Shown: one piece after another, positions 17,291 to 25,149 of the stretch
Numbering within the stretch: the stretch's first letter is position 1
Layout of the letters: each line of letters starts with the position of its first letter
DNA from: ZC4RG25 sp023428365
GTDB lineage: Bacteria > Pseudomonadota > Alphaproteobacteria > Rhizobiales > Hyphomicrobiaceae
DNA length: 64,000 bases
Assembly: GCA_050283925.1 (NCBI GenBank)
Contig: JBNOAI010000001.1
Span: 682,001-746,000, forward strand
Direction: 5' to 3'
Made by a program: the position numbers and the translations under genes
The notes under the pieces: model-generated
The model's database searches: none
The model's input: the letters and a program-made list of their open reading frames with translations, nothing else
Told to the model about the DNA's origin: nothing

Positions 17291-19717
17291 TCAGCCGCGG
17301 ATTTCGCCGCCCGTCACTCGCTTCACCTCGGCAATCACCTTCTTGGCGACGGCTTCGATTTCCGCGTCGGTGAGCGTGCGCTCCTTCGGCTGCAAAGTGA
17401 CTTCGATAGCCACCGACTTCTTGCCTTCGGCCATGTTCTTGCCCGCGAACACGTCGAACACGGATACATCCGCGATGAGCGCCTTGTCGGCTCCTGTGGC
17501 GGCTTTGATCACGTCGCCGGCCGCTACCGTTTCATCGAGGATGAAGGCGAAGTCGCGCCGAACCGGAAGCAGGTCGGCTGCCGCCATTGCAGGGCGAGCC
17601 CGCGCGCGGCGCTTCTCGGGTGGCAACGCGTCCAGGAAGATTTCGAACGCGGCGACAGGTGCAGCCACGTCGAGAGCCGTCAGCGTTTTGGGATGAAGCT
17701 CGCCGAAGTGCGCCAGCACGGTTTTCGGACCAAGCCGCAGCACACCCGAGCGGCCGGGGTGATACCAATCCGGCGCCTCGCGCACGATCTGAGCGCGACT
17801 GGCATCGACGCCGAGCGCGGCCAGTACAGCAAACACATCCGCCTTCACATCGAAAACGTCGGCGTCGATCGCCTTTCCGCTCCAGTGACGACCGGTTGCA
17901 GCCATCTGCGCAGCACCGGCGCGGACGCCTGCTGCGATCAGGCGCTGATCCTTGGGCTGATCGCTGGCATAGGCTTGGCCCATCTCGAACAGGGCCACAT
18001 CGGCAAAGCCGCGATTGCGATTGCGCTGGGCCGACGTCAGAAGCCCGGGCAGCAGGCTAGGCCGCATCGACGACATTTCAACCGAAATCGGATTGGCGAG
18101 TTCGAGCGTTTCCTGTCCGCCGCCAAACAGCTCCGATTGCGGGCGTGGAATGAAGGACCAGGTGATGGCCTCGACCATCCCGCGACCGGCCAGAACGCGG
18201 CGCGCCCGGCGTGCGCGACGCTGACCCTCAGTCAGCACAGAGCGCGTCACGCCATGAACACGCGGCAGCGGCGTCGGCGGAACGTTGTCCAGTCCGACGA
18301 TGCGGATCACTTCCTCAACGACGTCGGCCGCGCCATGGACATCAGGCCGCCAGCTTGGCCGCGTGACTTTGGCCTTCTGGCCCTTGCCATCCACCTTGAA
18401 GCCGAGATCGGCGAGAATCCGGCGGCTCTCGTCATCCTTCACGGCCACGCCGGTCAGACGTTCGATGCGCTGGAAGTCGAAGTCGAACGTCATGTGGCCG
18501 TCGGGTGCTTCGCCTGCGACGCGCGCTTTAGACGGCGCGCCACCGGCCACCTGCATGATCAGATCGGTTGCGAGGTCCAGGCCCGGCCCGACGAAGGCCG
18601 GATCCACGCCGCGTTCGAAACGATAGCGCGCGTCCGTCTGCAGGCCGACTTTCCGACCGGTGGCAGCGGTTCTCAGCGGATCGAAATAGGCGCTCTCGAT
18701 CAGAACATTCGTGGTCGTTTCGGTGCAGGAGGAGTCCTCACCGCCCATGATGCCGCCGAGACCGAGGACGCCGCTCTCGTCAGCGATGACGCACATGGTG
18801 TCATCAACGGTGTAGGTCCGCCCGTCCAGCGCCAGGAACGACTCGCCGGCCTTGCCCAGCCGCGCGCGAATGGCGCCCTTCAGCTTGTCGGCGTCGTAGA
18901 CGTGCAGTGGGCGGCCGCGATCGTTGGACACATAGTTGGTGACGTCCACAAGCGCACTGATGGGCCGCATGCCGACCGCCTTCAGCCGCGTCTGCATCCA
19001 AGCCGGTGATGGACCGTTCTTGACGCCACGCACGTAGCGGCCCGCAAACACGGGGCAGGCGGTCGTATCGCCATCGAACTCCAGCTTGATGTCGACGGGG
19101 CAATCGAACTTGCCTTCAACCGCAGCGAGCCTGGGTTCGAGCTTCAGTTTGCCGAGACCTGCCGCCGCCAGATCACGCGCGATGCCGCGCACGCCGGTGC
19201 AGTCTGGCCGGTTCGGCGTCAGCTTCACCTCGATGACCGGGTCGGCGAGACCGAGAGCATCAACATAGCGAACGCCGATTTTCTCGGCGAACGATGGATC
19301 GAGTTCGATGATGCCGTTGTGTTCGTCGGACAGCTCGAGCTCGCGCTCGGACACCAACATGCCGTTGGAGACGACGCCACGCACGGGCCGCTTGTCGAGC
19401 GTGATGCCGGTACCGGGGATATGGCTCCCGAGGGGCGCGAATACGCCTACCAGACCTGTCCGCGCATTGGGCGCGCCGCAGACGACCTCAACGGGGGGCT
19501 GGCCCGGGGCGATTTCCACCTGGCACACGCGCAGCCTGTCGGCGTTCGGATGCTGCTTGGCATCCACAACACGCGCGATGGTAAACGGCGCCAGTTTCTC
19601 CGCGGGATTGTCGATGTCTTCGACCTCGAGCCCGATCGCCGACAGCTTGGTCGAGATCTCGTCGAGCGAGGCTTCGGTGTCGAGGTGGTCCTTGAGCCAG
19701 GACAGCGTGAATTTCAT
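17291..19717 (-). CDS. pheT: Phenylalanyl-tRNA synthetase beta subunit
   Basis: An 808-residue protein of the normal bacterial size; with PheS it forms the (alpha-beta)2 enzyme that charges tRNA-Phe. Domains seen in order: N-terminal MKFTLSWLKDHLDTEASL; an EMAP/tRNA-binding fold (ARVVDAKQHPNADRLRVCQV); B3/B4 editing region (DALGLADPVIEVKLTPNRPD); B5 (RIERLTGVAVKDDESRRIL); the catalytic-like core (ITWSFIPRPQSELFGGG); and the C-terminal anticodon-binding FDX-ACB domain beginning near RRDFAFILDETVAAGDV. Unusually, 98 bp and a separate membrane-protein gene lie between it and pheS, although all are on the same strand. Confidence 0.97.
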   Translation of the reverse strand: MKFTLSWLKDHLDTEASLDEISTKLSAIGLEVEDIDNPAEKLAPFTIARVVDAKQHPNADRLRVCQVEIAPGQPPVEVVCGAPNARTGLVGVFAPLGSHIPGTGITLDKRPVRGVVSNGMLVSERELELSDEHNGIIELDPSFAEKIGVRYVDALGLADPVIEVKLTPNRPDCTGVRGIARDLAAAGLGKLKLEPRLAAVEGKFDCPVDIKLEFDGDTTACPVFAGRYVRGVKNGPSPAWMQTRLKAVGMRPISALVDVTNYVSNDRGRPLHVYDADKLKGAIRARLGKAGESFLALDGRTYTVDDTMCVIADESGVLGLGGIMGGEDSSCTETTTNVLIESAYFDPLRTAATGRKVGLQTDARYRFERGVDPAFVGPGLDLATDLIMQVAGGAPSKARVAGEAPDGHMTFDFDFQRIERLTGVAVKDDESRRILADLGFKVDGKGQKAKVTRPSWRPDVHGAADVVEEVIRIVGLDNVPPTPLPRVHGVTRSVLTEGQRRARRARRVLAGRGMVEAITWSFIPRPQSELFGGGQETLELANPISVEMSSMRPSLLPGLLTSAQRNRNRGFADVALFEMGQAYASDQPKDQRLIAAGVRAGAAQMAATGRHWSGKAIDADVFDVKADVFAVLAALGVDASRAQIVREAPDWYHPGRSGVLRLGPKTVLAHFGELHPKTLTALDVAAPVAAFEIFLDALPPEKRRARARPAMAAADLLPVRRDFAFILDETVAAGDVIKAATGADKALIADVSVFDVFAGKNMAEGKKSVAIEVTLQPKERTLTDAEIEAVAKKVIAEVKRVTGGEIRG

Positions 19718-19814
19718 AGCGGGTCCGCGAAAGTGATCAAAGCTGGATATCGGGGCGGCCAGGCCAGCCGGAGTGGGTCATACCCTCTTTGGCTGTTGGC
19801 CGCAAAGTGCAACG

Positions 19815-20360
19815 TCATTCGAACAATCTGAGCTGACTGCTGGTTTGCCGGAAGCTCTGCCGCGCCATGCGGATCTTGCCGTAGATCCACACGAACGACA
19901 GCAGGATCTTGATCAGCGCCAGCGCGTAGAACATCCGGAAGATAAAGCAGTACCAGACGAACCAGAGCGACTTCCGGTTCATGAACACTGTCGAGATACC
20001 GAGATCGAAGTGTTCCATGATGTCGAAGAAGGCACCGCGCAGGATAAGATCAATCGTAAACAGCGAGGTGCCGATCGGTCCGGCGTGGATCGGCTGCTTG
20101 CCGTCCGAGAAGATCTGATAGCCCTCAGCCTGGAGCAGGAGGCAGCTGATCGTGAACAGCACGTAGAAGAACAGCATCGAAACCGCCATGAAGCGGTAGT
20201 AGCCGAGTGCGTTCCGAAACGTATTGCGATCGAAGGCGTAGTTGACCCACTGGTCGAGTTCCAGGTGCTTCCGGTCATGCTGGAACAGAATGAACACCGA
20301 AGCGGCGATCATCAGCGCTGCTGTCACGATGGCCAGGATGATGCCCGGATCGCTGGTCAA
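19815..20360 (-). CDS. Polytopic membrane protein of unknown function inserted between pheS and pheT
   Basis: A 181-residue protein that I do not recognise. The start is TTG at 20358-20360, with GAGGG seven nt upstream; no ATG or GTG is available in frame. It has four or so hydrophobic segments: IILAIVTAALMIAASVFILF (about 7-26), a second around FMAVSMLFFYVLFTISCLLL (about 57-76), a third in the GTSLFTIDLILRGAFF region (about 98-113) and a fourth around FVWYCFIFRMFYALALIKIL (about 133-152), with a basic C-terminus (KIRMARQSFRQ). It is rich in Phe and aromatic residues. It is co-directional with the pheS-pheT genes and probably co-transcribed, but a link to aminoacylation is only a positional inference. 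Confidence 0.75.
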   Translation of the reverse strand: MTSDPGIILAIVTAALMIAASVFILFQHDRKHLELDQWVNYAFDRNTFRNALGYYRFMAVSMLFFYVLFTISCLLLQAEGYQIFSDGKQPIHAGPIGTSLFTIDLILRGAFFDIMEHFDLGISTVFMNRKSLWFVWYCFIFRMFYALALIKILLSFVWIYGKIRMARQSFRQTSSQLRLFE

Positions 20361-20448
20361 TGCGGTGCCCTCGATGCCGATGCAAGCGCGGAACGGCGGT
20401 CTTCATGTGACTTACGTCAGAGGCCTCGATAAGTGGGCCGCTGCCGTC

Positions 20449-21537
20449 TCAGGATGACAAGCCGCCTGCGAGCGTCGGAACGTCCACGGCGAGAAATCCG
20501 TAGTGCTTCATCCAACGGAGATCAGCCGAAAACATGTCGCGCAGATCAGGTACGCCGTACTTCAGCATTGTGATCCGGTCGAGACCCATGCCGAACGCGA
20601 AGCCCTGATACTTCTCCGGATCCAGGCCGCAATTACGGATCACGTTGGGATGCACCATGCCTGAGCCGAGGATCTCCAGCCAGCGGCCCGGTTTGCCAAT
20701 GGCGGCAGCGTCGAGATCCACTTCCATGGACGGCTCGGTGAACGGGAAATGTGAGGCGCGGAAGCGCATCTTCACTTCGTCCACCTCGAAGAACGCCTTG
20801 CAGAACTCCTCCAGGCACCACTTGAGGTGGCCGAGGTGCGTGCTCTCGTCAATGACGAGGCCCTCGATCTGGTGGAACATCGGCGTGTGTGTCTGGTCGC
20901 TGTCGGAGCGATAGACGCGGCCGGGCGCGATGATGCGGATCGGCGGTTTCTGCGACAGCATCGTGCGGATCTGCACCGGACTGGTGTGCGTCCGCAGCAC
21001 CATGCGGCCACTGTTGCGGCCGTCAGCGGTCGCCGTGTCGCGCAGGTAGAACGTGTCGTGCTCCTGGCGGGCAGGATGCTCCGCCGGGATGTTCAGCTTG
21101 GTGAAGTTGTAATCGTCGGACTCGATATCCGGCCCTTCGGCGACGGCAAAGCCCATGTCGGCGAAGATCTCGATGACCTCGTCGAACACCTGCGAGACCG
21201 GATGAATGCGGCCCTCGCTCAATGGTCCAAGGCGCACCGGCAATGTGACGTCGGCGCGCTCAGTGGCTAAGCGGGCTTCGAGCACGCCCGCTTCAAGCCG
21301 CGCCTTTTGGGCGTCCAGTGCTTCGGAGATCGCGGCCTTGACGGTATTGGTCGCCTGGCCGAAGGCCTTGCGCTGGTCCGCCGGCAGCGAGCCGAGCCGC
21401 GTCATCTGCTCTGAGACGCGGCCTCTCTTGCCTAGGGCGCCGATGCGCACCTGCTCGAGCGCGGCGAGATCTCTCGCCGCCGAAATCTGCTCGAGCAGCT
21501 CAGCCTGAAGCGTATCGAGTTCTGGGAACGTCGCCAT
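20449..21537 (-). CDS. pheS: Phenylalanyl-tRNA synthetase alpha subunit
   Basis: The ATG at 21535-21537 gives MATFPELDTLQAELLEQI, the normal coiled-coil N-terminus, and a 362-residue product. An arginine-rich 37-residue upstream extension is open but unlike the family, so I excluded it. Class II synthetase motifs are visible: HPVSQVFDEVIEIFADMGF (motif 1 region), RTHTSPVQIRTM and RVYRSDSDQTHTPMFHQIEG (motif 2), and GFAFGMGLDRITMLKYG (motif 3). It is the catalytic subunit that forms Phe-AMP. It begins 43 bp after rplT on the same strand, as in the classic infC-rpmI-rplT-pheST arrangement. Confidence 0.97.
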   Translation of the reverse strand: MATFPELDTLQAELLEQISAARDLAALEQVRIGALGKRGRVSEQMTRLGSLPADQRKAFGQATNTVKAAISEALDAQKARLEAGVLEARLATERADVTLPVRLGPLSEGRIHPVSQVFDEVIEIFADMGFAVAEGPDIESDDYNFTKLNIPAEHPARQEHDTFYLRDTATADGRNSGRMVLRTHTSPVQIRTMLSQKPPIRIIAPGRVYRSDSDQTHTPMFHQIEGLVIDESTHLGHLKWCLEEFCKAFFEVDEVKMRFRASHFPFTEPSMEVDLDAAAIGKPGRWLEILGSGMVHPNVIRNCGLDPEKYQGFAFGMGLDRITMLKYGVPDLRDMFSADLRWMKHYGFLAVDVPTLAGGLSS

Positions 21538-21580
21538 GAGCTCAGGATCTCGCTTGCACCGGGCCGTAAGGCAACGGCAA

Positions 21581-21949
21581 TCAGGCCTTTGCGGCCTGCG
21601 CAGCCGACGTCGCCTGATCGACCAGCGCCTTGAAGGCTGCTGCGTCACGAACGGCGATGTCAGCCAGCACCTTGCGGTCGACGTCGATGCCAGCCTTGCT
21701 CAGGCCATTAATGAACTGACCATAGGTCGTGCCGAGCTCGCGGACGGCGGCGTTGATGCGCTGGATCCACAGAGCGCGGAACGTGCGCTTACGACGCTTG
21801 CGATCGCGGAACTGATACTGCTGCGCCTTCTCGACCGCCTGCTTGGCGACCCGAATAGTATTCTTGCGGCGGCCGTAATAGCCCTTGGCGGCCTTGAGAA
21901 CTTTTTTGTGCTTGGCGTGGGCGGTAACGCCGCGCTTAACGCGTGCCAT
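21581..21949 (-). CDS. rplT: 50S ribosomal protein L20
   Basis: A 122-residue basic protein starting MARVKRGVTAHAKHKKVLK, with the family signatures KGYYGRRKNTIRVAKQAVEKA and LWIQRINAAVRELG. L20 is needed early in 50S assembly and in several bacteria represses its own operon by binding leader RNA. GGAGC stands 7 nt before the ATG. It is 53 bp after rpmI and 43 bp before pheS, so one transcript rpmI-rplT-pheS is likely. Confidence 0.98.
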   Translation of the reverse strand: MARVKRGVTAHAKHKKVLKAAKGYYGRRKNTIRVAKQAVEKAQQYQFRDRKRRKRTFRALWIQRINAAVRELGTTYGQFINGLSKAGIDVDRKVLADIAVRDAAAFKALVDQATSAAQAAKA

Positions 21950-22002
21950 GGTTGTGCTCCGTCAGAAAATGAAGGTCGATTGATCGATCAGCTGTGTGGC
22001 TG

Positions 22003-22203
22003 TCAGCGGTTGTACGGCATGTACTTCTTGACGATGCCGGCGTCGCTGTCGTTCAGCACCATGGTGCCGCGCGCACTACGCACGAACTTCGCCGTCCGCT
22101 TGATCATGCCATGCCGCTTGCCAGCAGCCTGGGCCTTCACTTTGCCGGTAGCAGTGAACTTGAAGCGCTTCTTTGCAGCGCTCTTGGTCTTCAACTTGGG
22201 CAT
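22003..22203 (-). CDS. rpmI: 50S ribosomal protein L35
   Basis: A 66-residue, very basic protein beginning MPKLKTKSAAKKRFKFTATG and containing KRHGMIKRTAKFVRSARG, both diagnostic for L35. An AAGGAG site precedes the ATG. It is 228 bp downstream of infC; a terminator-like hairpin in that gap (22338-22371) suggests that rpmI-rplT may have its own promoter as well as read-through from infC. Confidence 0.97.
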   Translation of the reverse strand: MPKLKTKSAAKKRFKFTATGKVKAQAAGKRHGMIKRTAKFVRSARGTMVLNDSDAGIVKKYMPYNR

Positions 22204-22337
22204 TTGGCTTGCTCCTTATCTCGAGATCGGCGCGTGGCGCCGTATGGATCAGGCGGGCCAGAGCCCGAAAACCGGCATGCGACACCCCGATTATCCGGGA
22301 CGTGCAGGGCCGGTCAGATCCGTTCTGCAAACAAAAT

Positions 22338-22371
22338 CGAGCCGCCACGGCATGCCCCGCCGGGCGGCTCG
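22338..22371 (-). terminator. Hairpin with U-rich tail between infC and rpmI
   Basis: Read on the minus strand, CGAGCCGCC (22371-22363) pairs perfectly over 9 bp with GGCGGCTCG (22346-22338) around a 16-nt loop, and is followed by ATTTTGTTTG. This has the form of an intrinsic terminator or attenuator. It lies 61 bp past the infC stop and 134 bp before rpmI. Confidence 0.65.
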
Positions 22372-22431
22372 GCCTGCTTATAATCCAGAATGCGGCGGCA
22401 ACGCAACCGGCCGTGAGAGCGGCGGGCTCAA

Positions 22432-22974
22432 TTAGCGCGGAGCCAGCACCATCACCATCTGGCGGCCTTCGAGGCGCGGTTCGGACTCGACCTTGGCATC
22501 TTCCAGAAGATCGGACTTAACCCGCTGCAACAGATCCATGCCGAGTTCCTGGTGCGCCATCTCGCGTCCACGGAAGCGCAAGGTAATCTTAACCTTATCG
22601 CCCTCTTCGAAGAACCGTTTGATAGACCGCATCTTCACGTCGTAGTCGTGATCGTCGATGCTCGGACGCATCTTGATCTCTTTGATTTCTACGATCTTTT
22701 GGTTCTTGCGCGCCTCGGCCGCCTTCTTCTGCTCCTGGTACTTGAACTTGCCATAGTCCATGATTTTGCAGACGGGCGGATCGGCGTCTGGCGACACCTC
22801 GACGAGGTCAAGGCCAGCTGTCTCGGCACGTTCCATGGCGTCGACGCGGCTTACTACCCCGACATTTTGACCGGTTTCATCAATCAGGCGTACATCTCTG
22901 GCCCGGATCGCATCGTTGATCTTGGGGCCTGAGGGCTCGCGCTCAGGCGTGCCTCTCGTCATTGGTTTGCGGAT
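22432..22974 (-). CDS. infC: Translation initiation factor IF-3, apparent AUC start
   Basis: The C-terminal 176 residues are clearly IF-3: INDAIRARDVRLIDETGQNVG, CKIMDYGKFKYQEQKKAAE, KMRPSIDDHDYDVKMRSIKR and RFRGREMAHQELG. I place the start at ATC (22974-22972), not the ATG at 22962. ATC has GGAG seven nt upstream at ideal spacing, whereas the ATG is 19 nt from that site. The result, MRKPMTRGTPEREP, matches the MRRP-type beginning of alphaproteobacterial IF-3. An in-frame TGA lies just upstream, so nothing further is possible. IF-3 discriminates against non-AUG codons, and infC in Escherichia coli starts at AUU for autoregulation; AUC here would serve the same feedback (inference). Confidence 0.85.
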   Translation of the reverse strand: MRKPMTRGTPEREPSGPKINDAIRARDVRLIDETGQNVGVVSRVDAMERAETAGLDLVEVSPDADPPVCKIMDYGKFKYQEQKKAAEARKNQKIVEIKEIKMRPSIDDHDYDVKMRSIKRFFEEGDKVKITLRFRGREMAHQELGMDLLQRVKSDLLEDAKVESEPRLEGRQMVMVLAPR

Positions 22975-22981
22975 TTGAAGT

Positions 22982-22985
22982 CTCC
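22982..22985 (-). promoter_or_regulatory. Ribosome binding site that fixes the AUC start of infC
   Basis: GGAG on the minus strand, separated by ACTTCAA (7 nt) from ATC at 22974. The alternative ATG at 22962 has no purine-rich site at normal distance. The site decides the start of infC and is the basis for proposing codon-based autoregulation. Confidence 0.7.
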
Positions 22986-23127
22986 ATCGTCAGTTTCAAA
23001 TTTTAGACTTGGGTAGCAAGAAAACGCTTGGTCGCGCACCTGCGACCTTCCGTCCACCCGTTTCGCTGGAAGATCGGGAAGATTGCAATTCAAGTCAAGC
23101 ACCCGTCTTGCACCAACAAACAAATGC

Positions 23128-24324
23128 TTAGGATCGTGCTTGGTTCGCCAGTTGCGAGCCCAGCAGCTCGTCGTAGACCCGCAAGGTTGCTTGCTGCATC
23201 GCAGCAAGAGTGAAGGATTGCGTGATGAATTGCCTGGCGCGCGCTCCGATTGCAGCCCGCTGGTCGTTCGAAAGCCGCAGCGCGATCGTCAGCTTTTCGG
23301 CGAGCGCCGGTACATCGCCAGGCGGCACCAGCCAGCCTGTCATTTCGTCAGGTCCGAACTCCGGTTCGGCGCGAACAGCCTCCGGCGCTCCGCCGACCCT
23401 GGTCGCGATCACCGGGCAACCCATGGCTTCTGCTTCGGCGGCGACACGGCCAAATGCTTCTGGTTCGCTCGATGCGGCAATGGCGACTTGGGCGGCGAGA
23501 TAGGCGGCAGGCATGTCATCGACGCGACCCACGAGGCGCACCCGATCCTGCAACCCCGCTGTCGCAATTTGGCGTTTGAGAGCTTCGATGTAATCGTCCC
23601 GGCCGCCTTGATCGCCTGCAAGGATGACGATCCAATCGTCGGGTATGGACGGCTGCGATACGATAGCCGCTGCTGCCCCGATCAGAACGCTTTGACCTTT
23701 GCGGGTTGTCATTCGCGCAGCATGAAGGATCACACGCTGATCCGGCGCGACGCCCCAGGCCGTGCGTAGCTGTTCAACCCGTTCGCTGGACACCCGCGCC
23801 GGATCGAAACCATCGTCGATCCCCCGATAGATGATGCGCATGCGAGCCTCAGGTGTGCCGAAACGGCTGCGGATCGTATCAGCAATGAAGTTGGAATTGG
23901 CGATGACGATGTCGCCGCGCGCCATGATGCTGCTGTACGTGCGCTTGAGGTAGCCGTTCACACTGTAGGCACCGTGATAGGTCGTCACGAATGGCTTTTG
24001 TGTGCGGCGCGCGGCCATCAAAGCACTCCAGGCCGGAGCGCGGCTGCGGGCGTGCAGCAGGTCGACGTTTTCCTGCGCGATAAGCCGCTGCAACTTGCGC
24101 GCATTGCCGAGAATTGTCAGAGGGTTCTTGCTCGCCGCGTCCATTGCGATGAATTCACCGCCGGCCTGCGTGATCTGCGGCACCAGGCGGCCTCCCTCGG
24201 CGACGACGAGGGCTCGGCCGCCCGCAGTCACGATGGCCTCGGTGATCTCGACCGTCGTGCGTTCGGCGCCACCGATGTCGAGACGCGGGATGATCTGCAG
24301 TATCGTCGGGCGGTGTTGGGGCAC
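23128..24324 (-). CDS. Glycosyltransferase family 4
   Basis: A 398-residue GT-B enzyme. The N-terminal strand and loop ILQIIPRLDIGGAERTTVEI is the typical GT4 donor/acceptor start; VILHAARMTTRKGQSVLIGA opens the C-terminal Rossmann domain; and SSEPEAFGRVAAEAEAMG carries the E-x7-E motif that binds the nucleotide sugar. Such enzymes build lipopolysaccharide core or other surface glycans at the inner face of the cytoplasmic membrane. It lies upstream of infC on the same strand and is divergent from the alpha/beta hydrolase, with a 35-bp gap. Confidence 0.9.
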   Translation of the reverse strand: MPQHRPTILQIIPRLDIGGAERTTVEITEAIVTAGGRALVVAEGGRLVPQITQAGGEFIAMDAASKNPLTILGNARKLQRLIAQENVDLLHARSRAPAWSALMAARRTQKPFVTTYHGAYSVNGYLKRTYSSIMARGDIVIANSNFIADTIRSRFGTPEARMRIIYRGIDDGFDPARVSSERVEQLRTAWGVAPDQRVILHAARMTTRKGQSVLIGAAAAIVSQPSIPDDWIVILAGDQGGRDDYIEALKRQIATAGLQDRVRLVGRVDDMPAAYLAAQVAIAASSEPEAFGRVAAEAEAMGCPVIATRVGGAPEAVRAEPEFGPDEMTGWLVPPGDVPALAEKLTIALRLSNDQRAAIGARARQFITQSFTLAAMQQATLRVYDELLGSQLANQARS

Positions 24325-24359
24325 ATGAGCCTCGTTGAGACTGGGAGGACATCACTAGG

Positions 24360-25145
24360 ATGACCGATTCGAACCCGCAATACCTTCAGGTCGGCGAAGG
24401 CACAGCTCGTCGGCGGATTGCCGTGCTGCGTGATGCAGGCGCGGAGCCGGAGCTGATCTGGTTGCCGGGCTTCAAATCGGACATGGTCAGCACCAAAGCC
24501 AGCGCGCTGAGTGCGTGGGCGCGCGAGAAGGGATTGGCCTGCACGCGCTTCGACTATAGCGGGCACGGCCAGTCGCAGGGAAGTTTCGAGGACGGCACCA
24601 TCAGCCGCTGGCTTGAGGAAACGCGCGAGATTTTCTCCCGAGTGACGCGTGGCCAGGTCATCGTCGTCGGCTCCAGTATGGGTGGCTATTTGGCGCTGCT
24701 GCTGTTGCGTCAATTGCTGGCGGAGGATCCGAAGGAAGCGAGCCGGATCAAGGCGCTGGTTCTCATCGCACCCGCCTGGGATATGACGGAAACCCTGATG
24801 TGGGACAAATTCCCCGCGGAGGTCCGCCAGACGATCCAGGAGACCGGTGTTTGGCTGCGGCCGTCGATTTACGGCGAGCCTTATCCGATCACGCGCGATC
24901 TCATCGAAGACGGCAGACAGCACCTGTTCGGACAGACAACCTGGGACCCAGGCCGGCCGGTGTGCATCCTCCAGGGGCTACAAGATCCGGACGTGCCGTG
25001 GGAGCACGTGTTCGAACTCGAGAAAAAACTGATGGGCGGCTGGGTCGAGCTCACCTCGGTGCCTGATGGTGAGCATCGACTGTCGCGGCCTGAAGATATC
25101 GATCTGCTGTTCCGCTTGATCGAGGAGAACGCGTTCGAGGCTTAA
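24360..25145 (+). CDS. Alpha/beta hydrolase (ABHD10-like)
   Basis: A 261-residue serine hydrolase. The nucleophile elbow is GSSMGGYLALLLL (GxSxG), the acid is probably in LQDPDVPWEHV, and the His in DGEHRLSRPEDI. The oxyanion region WLPGFKSDM and FDYSGHGQSQG fits the ABHD10/acyl-protein-thioesterase-like branch, which hydrolyses acyl esters, thioesters or acyl glucuronides. No signal peptide, so cytosolic. It is divergent from the glycosyltransferase and ends 4 bp before the convergent lipoprotein gene. Confidence 0.87.
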   Translation: MTDSNPQYLQVGEGTARRRIAVLRDAGAEPELIWLPGFKSDMVSTKASALSAWAREKGLACTRFDYSGHGQSQGSFEDGTISRWLEETREIFSRVTRGQVIVVGSSMGGYLALLLLRQLLAEDPKEASRIKALVLIAPAWDMTETLMWDKFPAEVRQTIQETGVWLRPSIYGEPYPITRDLIEDGRQHLFGQTTWDPGRPVCILQGLQDPDVPWEHVFELEKKLMGGWVELTSVPDGEHRLSRPEDIDLLFRLIEENAFEA

Positions 25146-25149
25146 CCTG

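Noticed and set aside
21538..21648. A 37-residue Arg-rich extension of PheS
   Set aside because: Not like PheS N-termini, and it would overlap the L20 gene; the ATG at 21537 gives the standard start.
22959..23207. An 82-codon ORF ending in a 4-bp overlap with the infC ATG at 22962, suggesting a coupled leader
   Set aside because: It begins inside the upstream glycosyltransferase, has no ribosome site for its start, and the ATG it would couple to is probably not the infC start. The AUC start at 22974 explains the ribosome site better.
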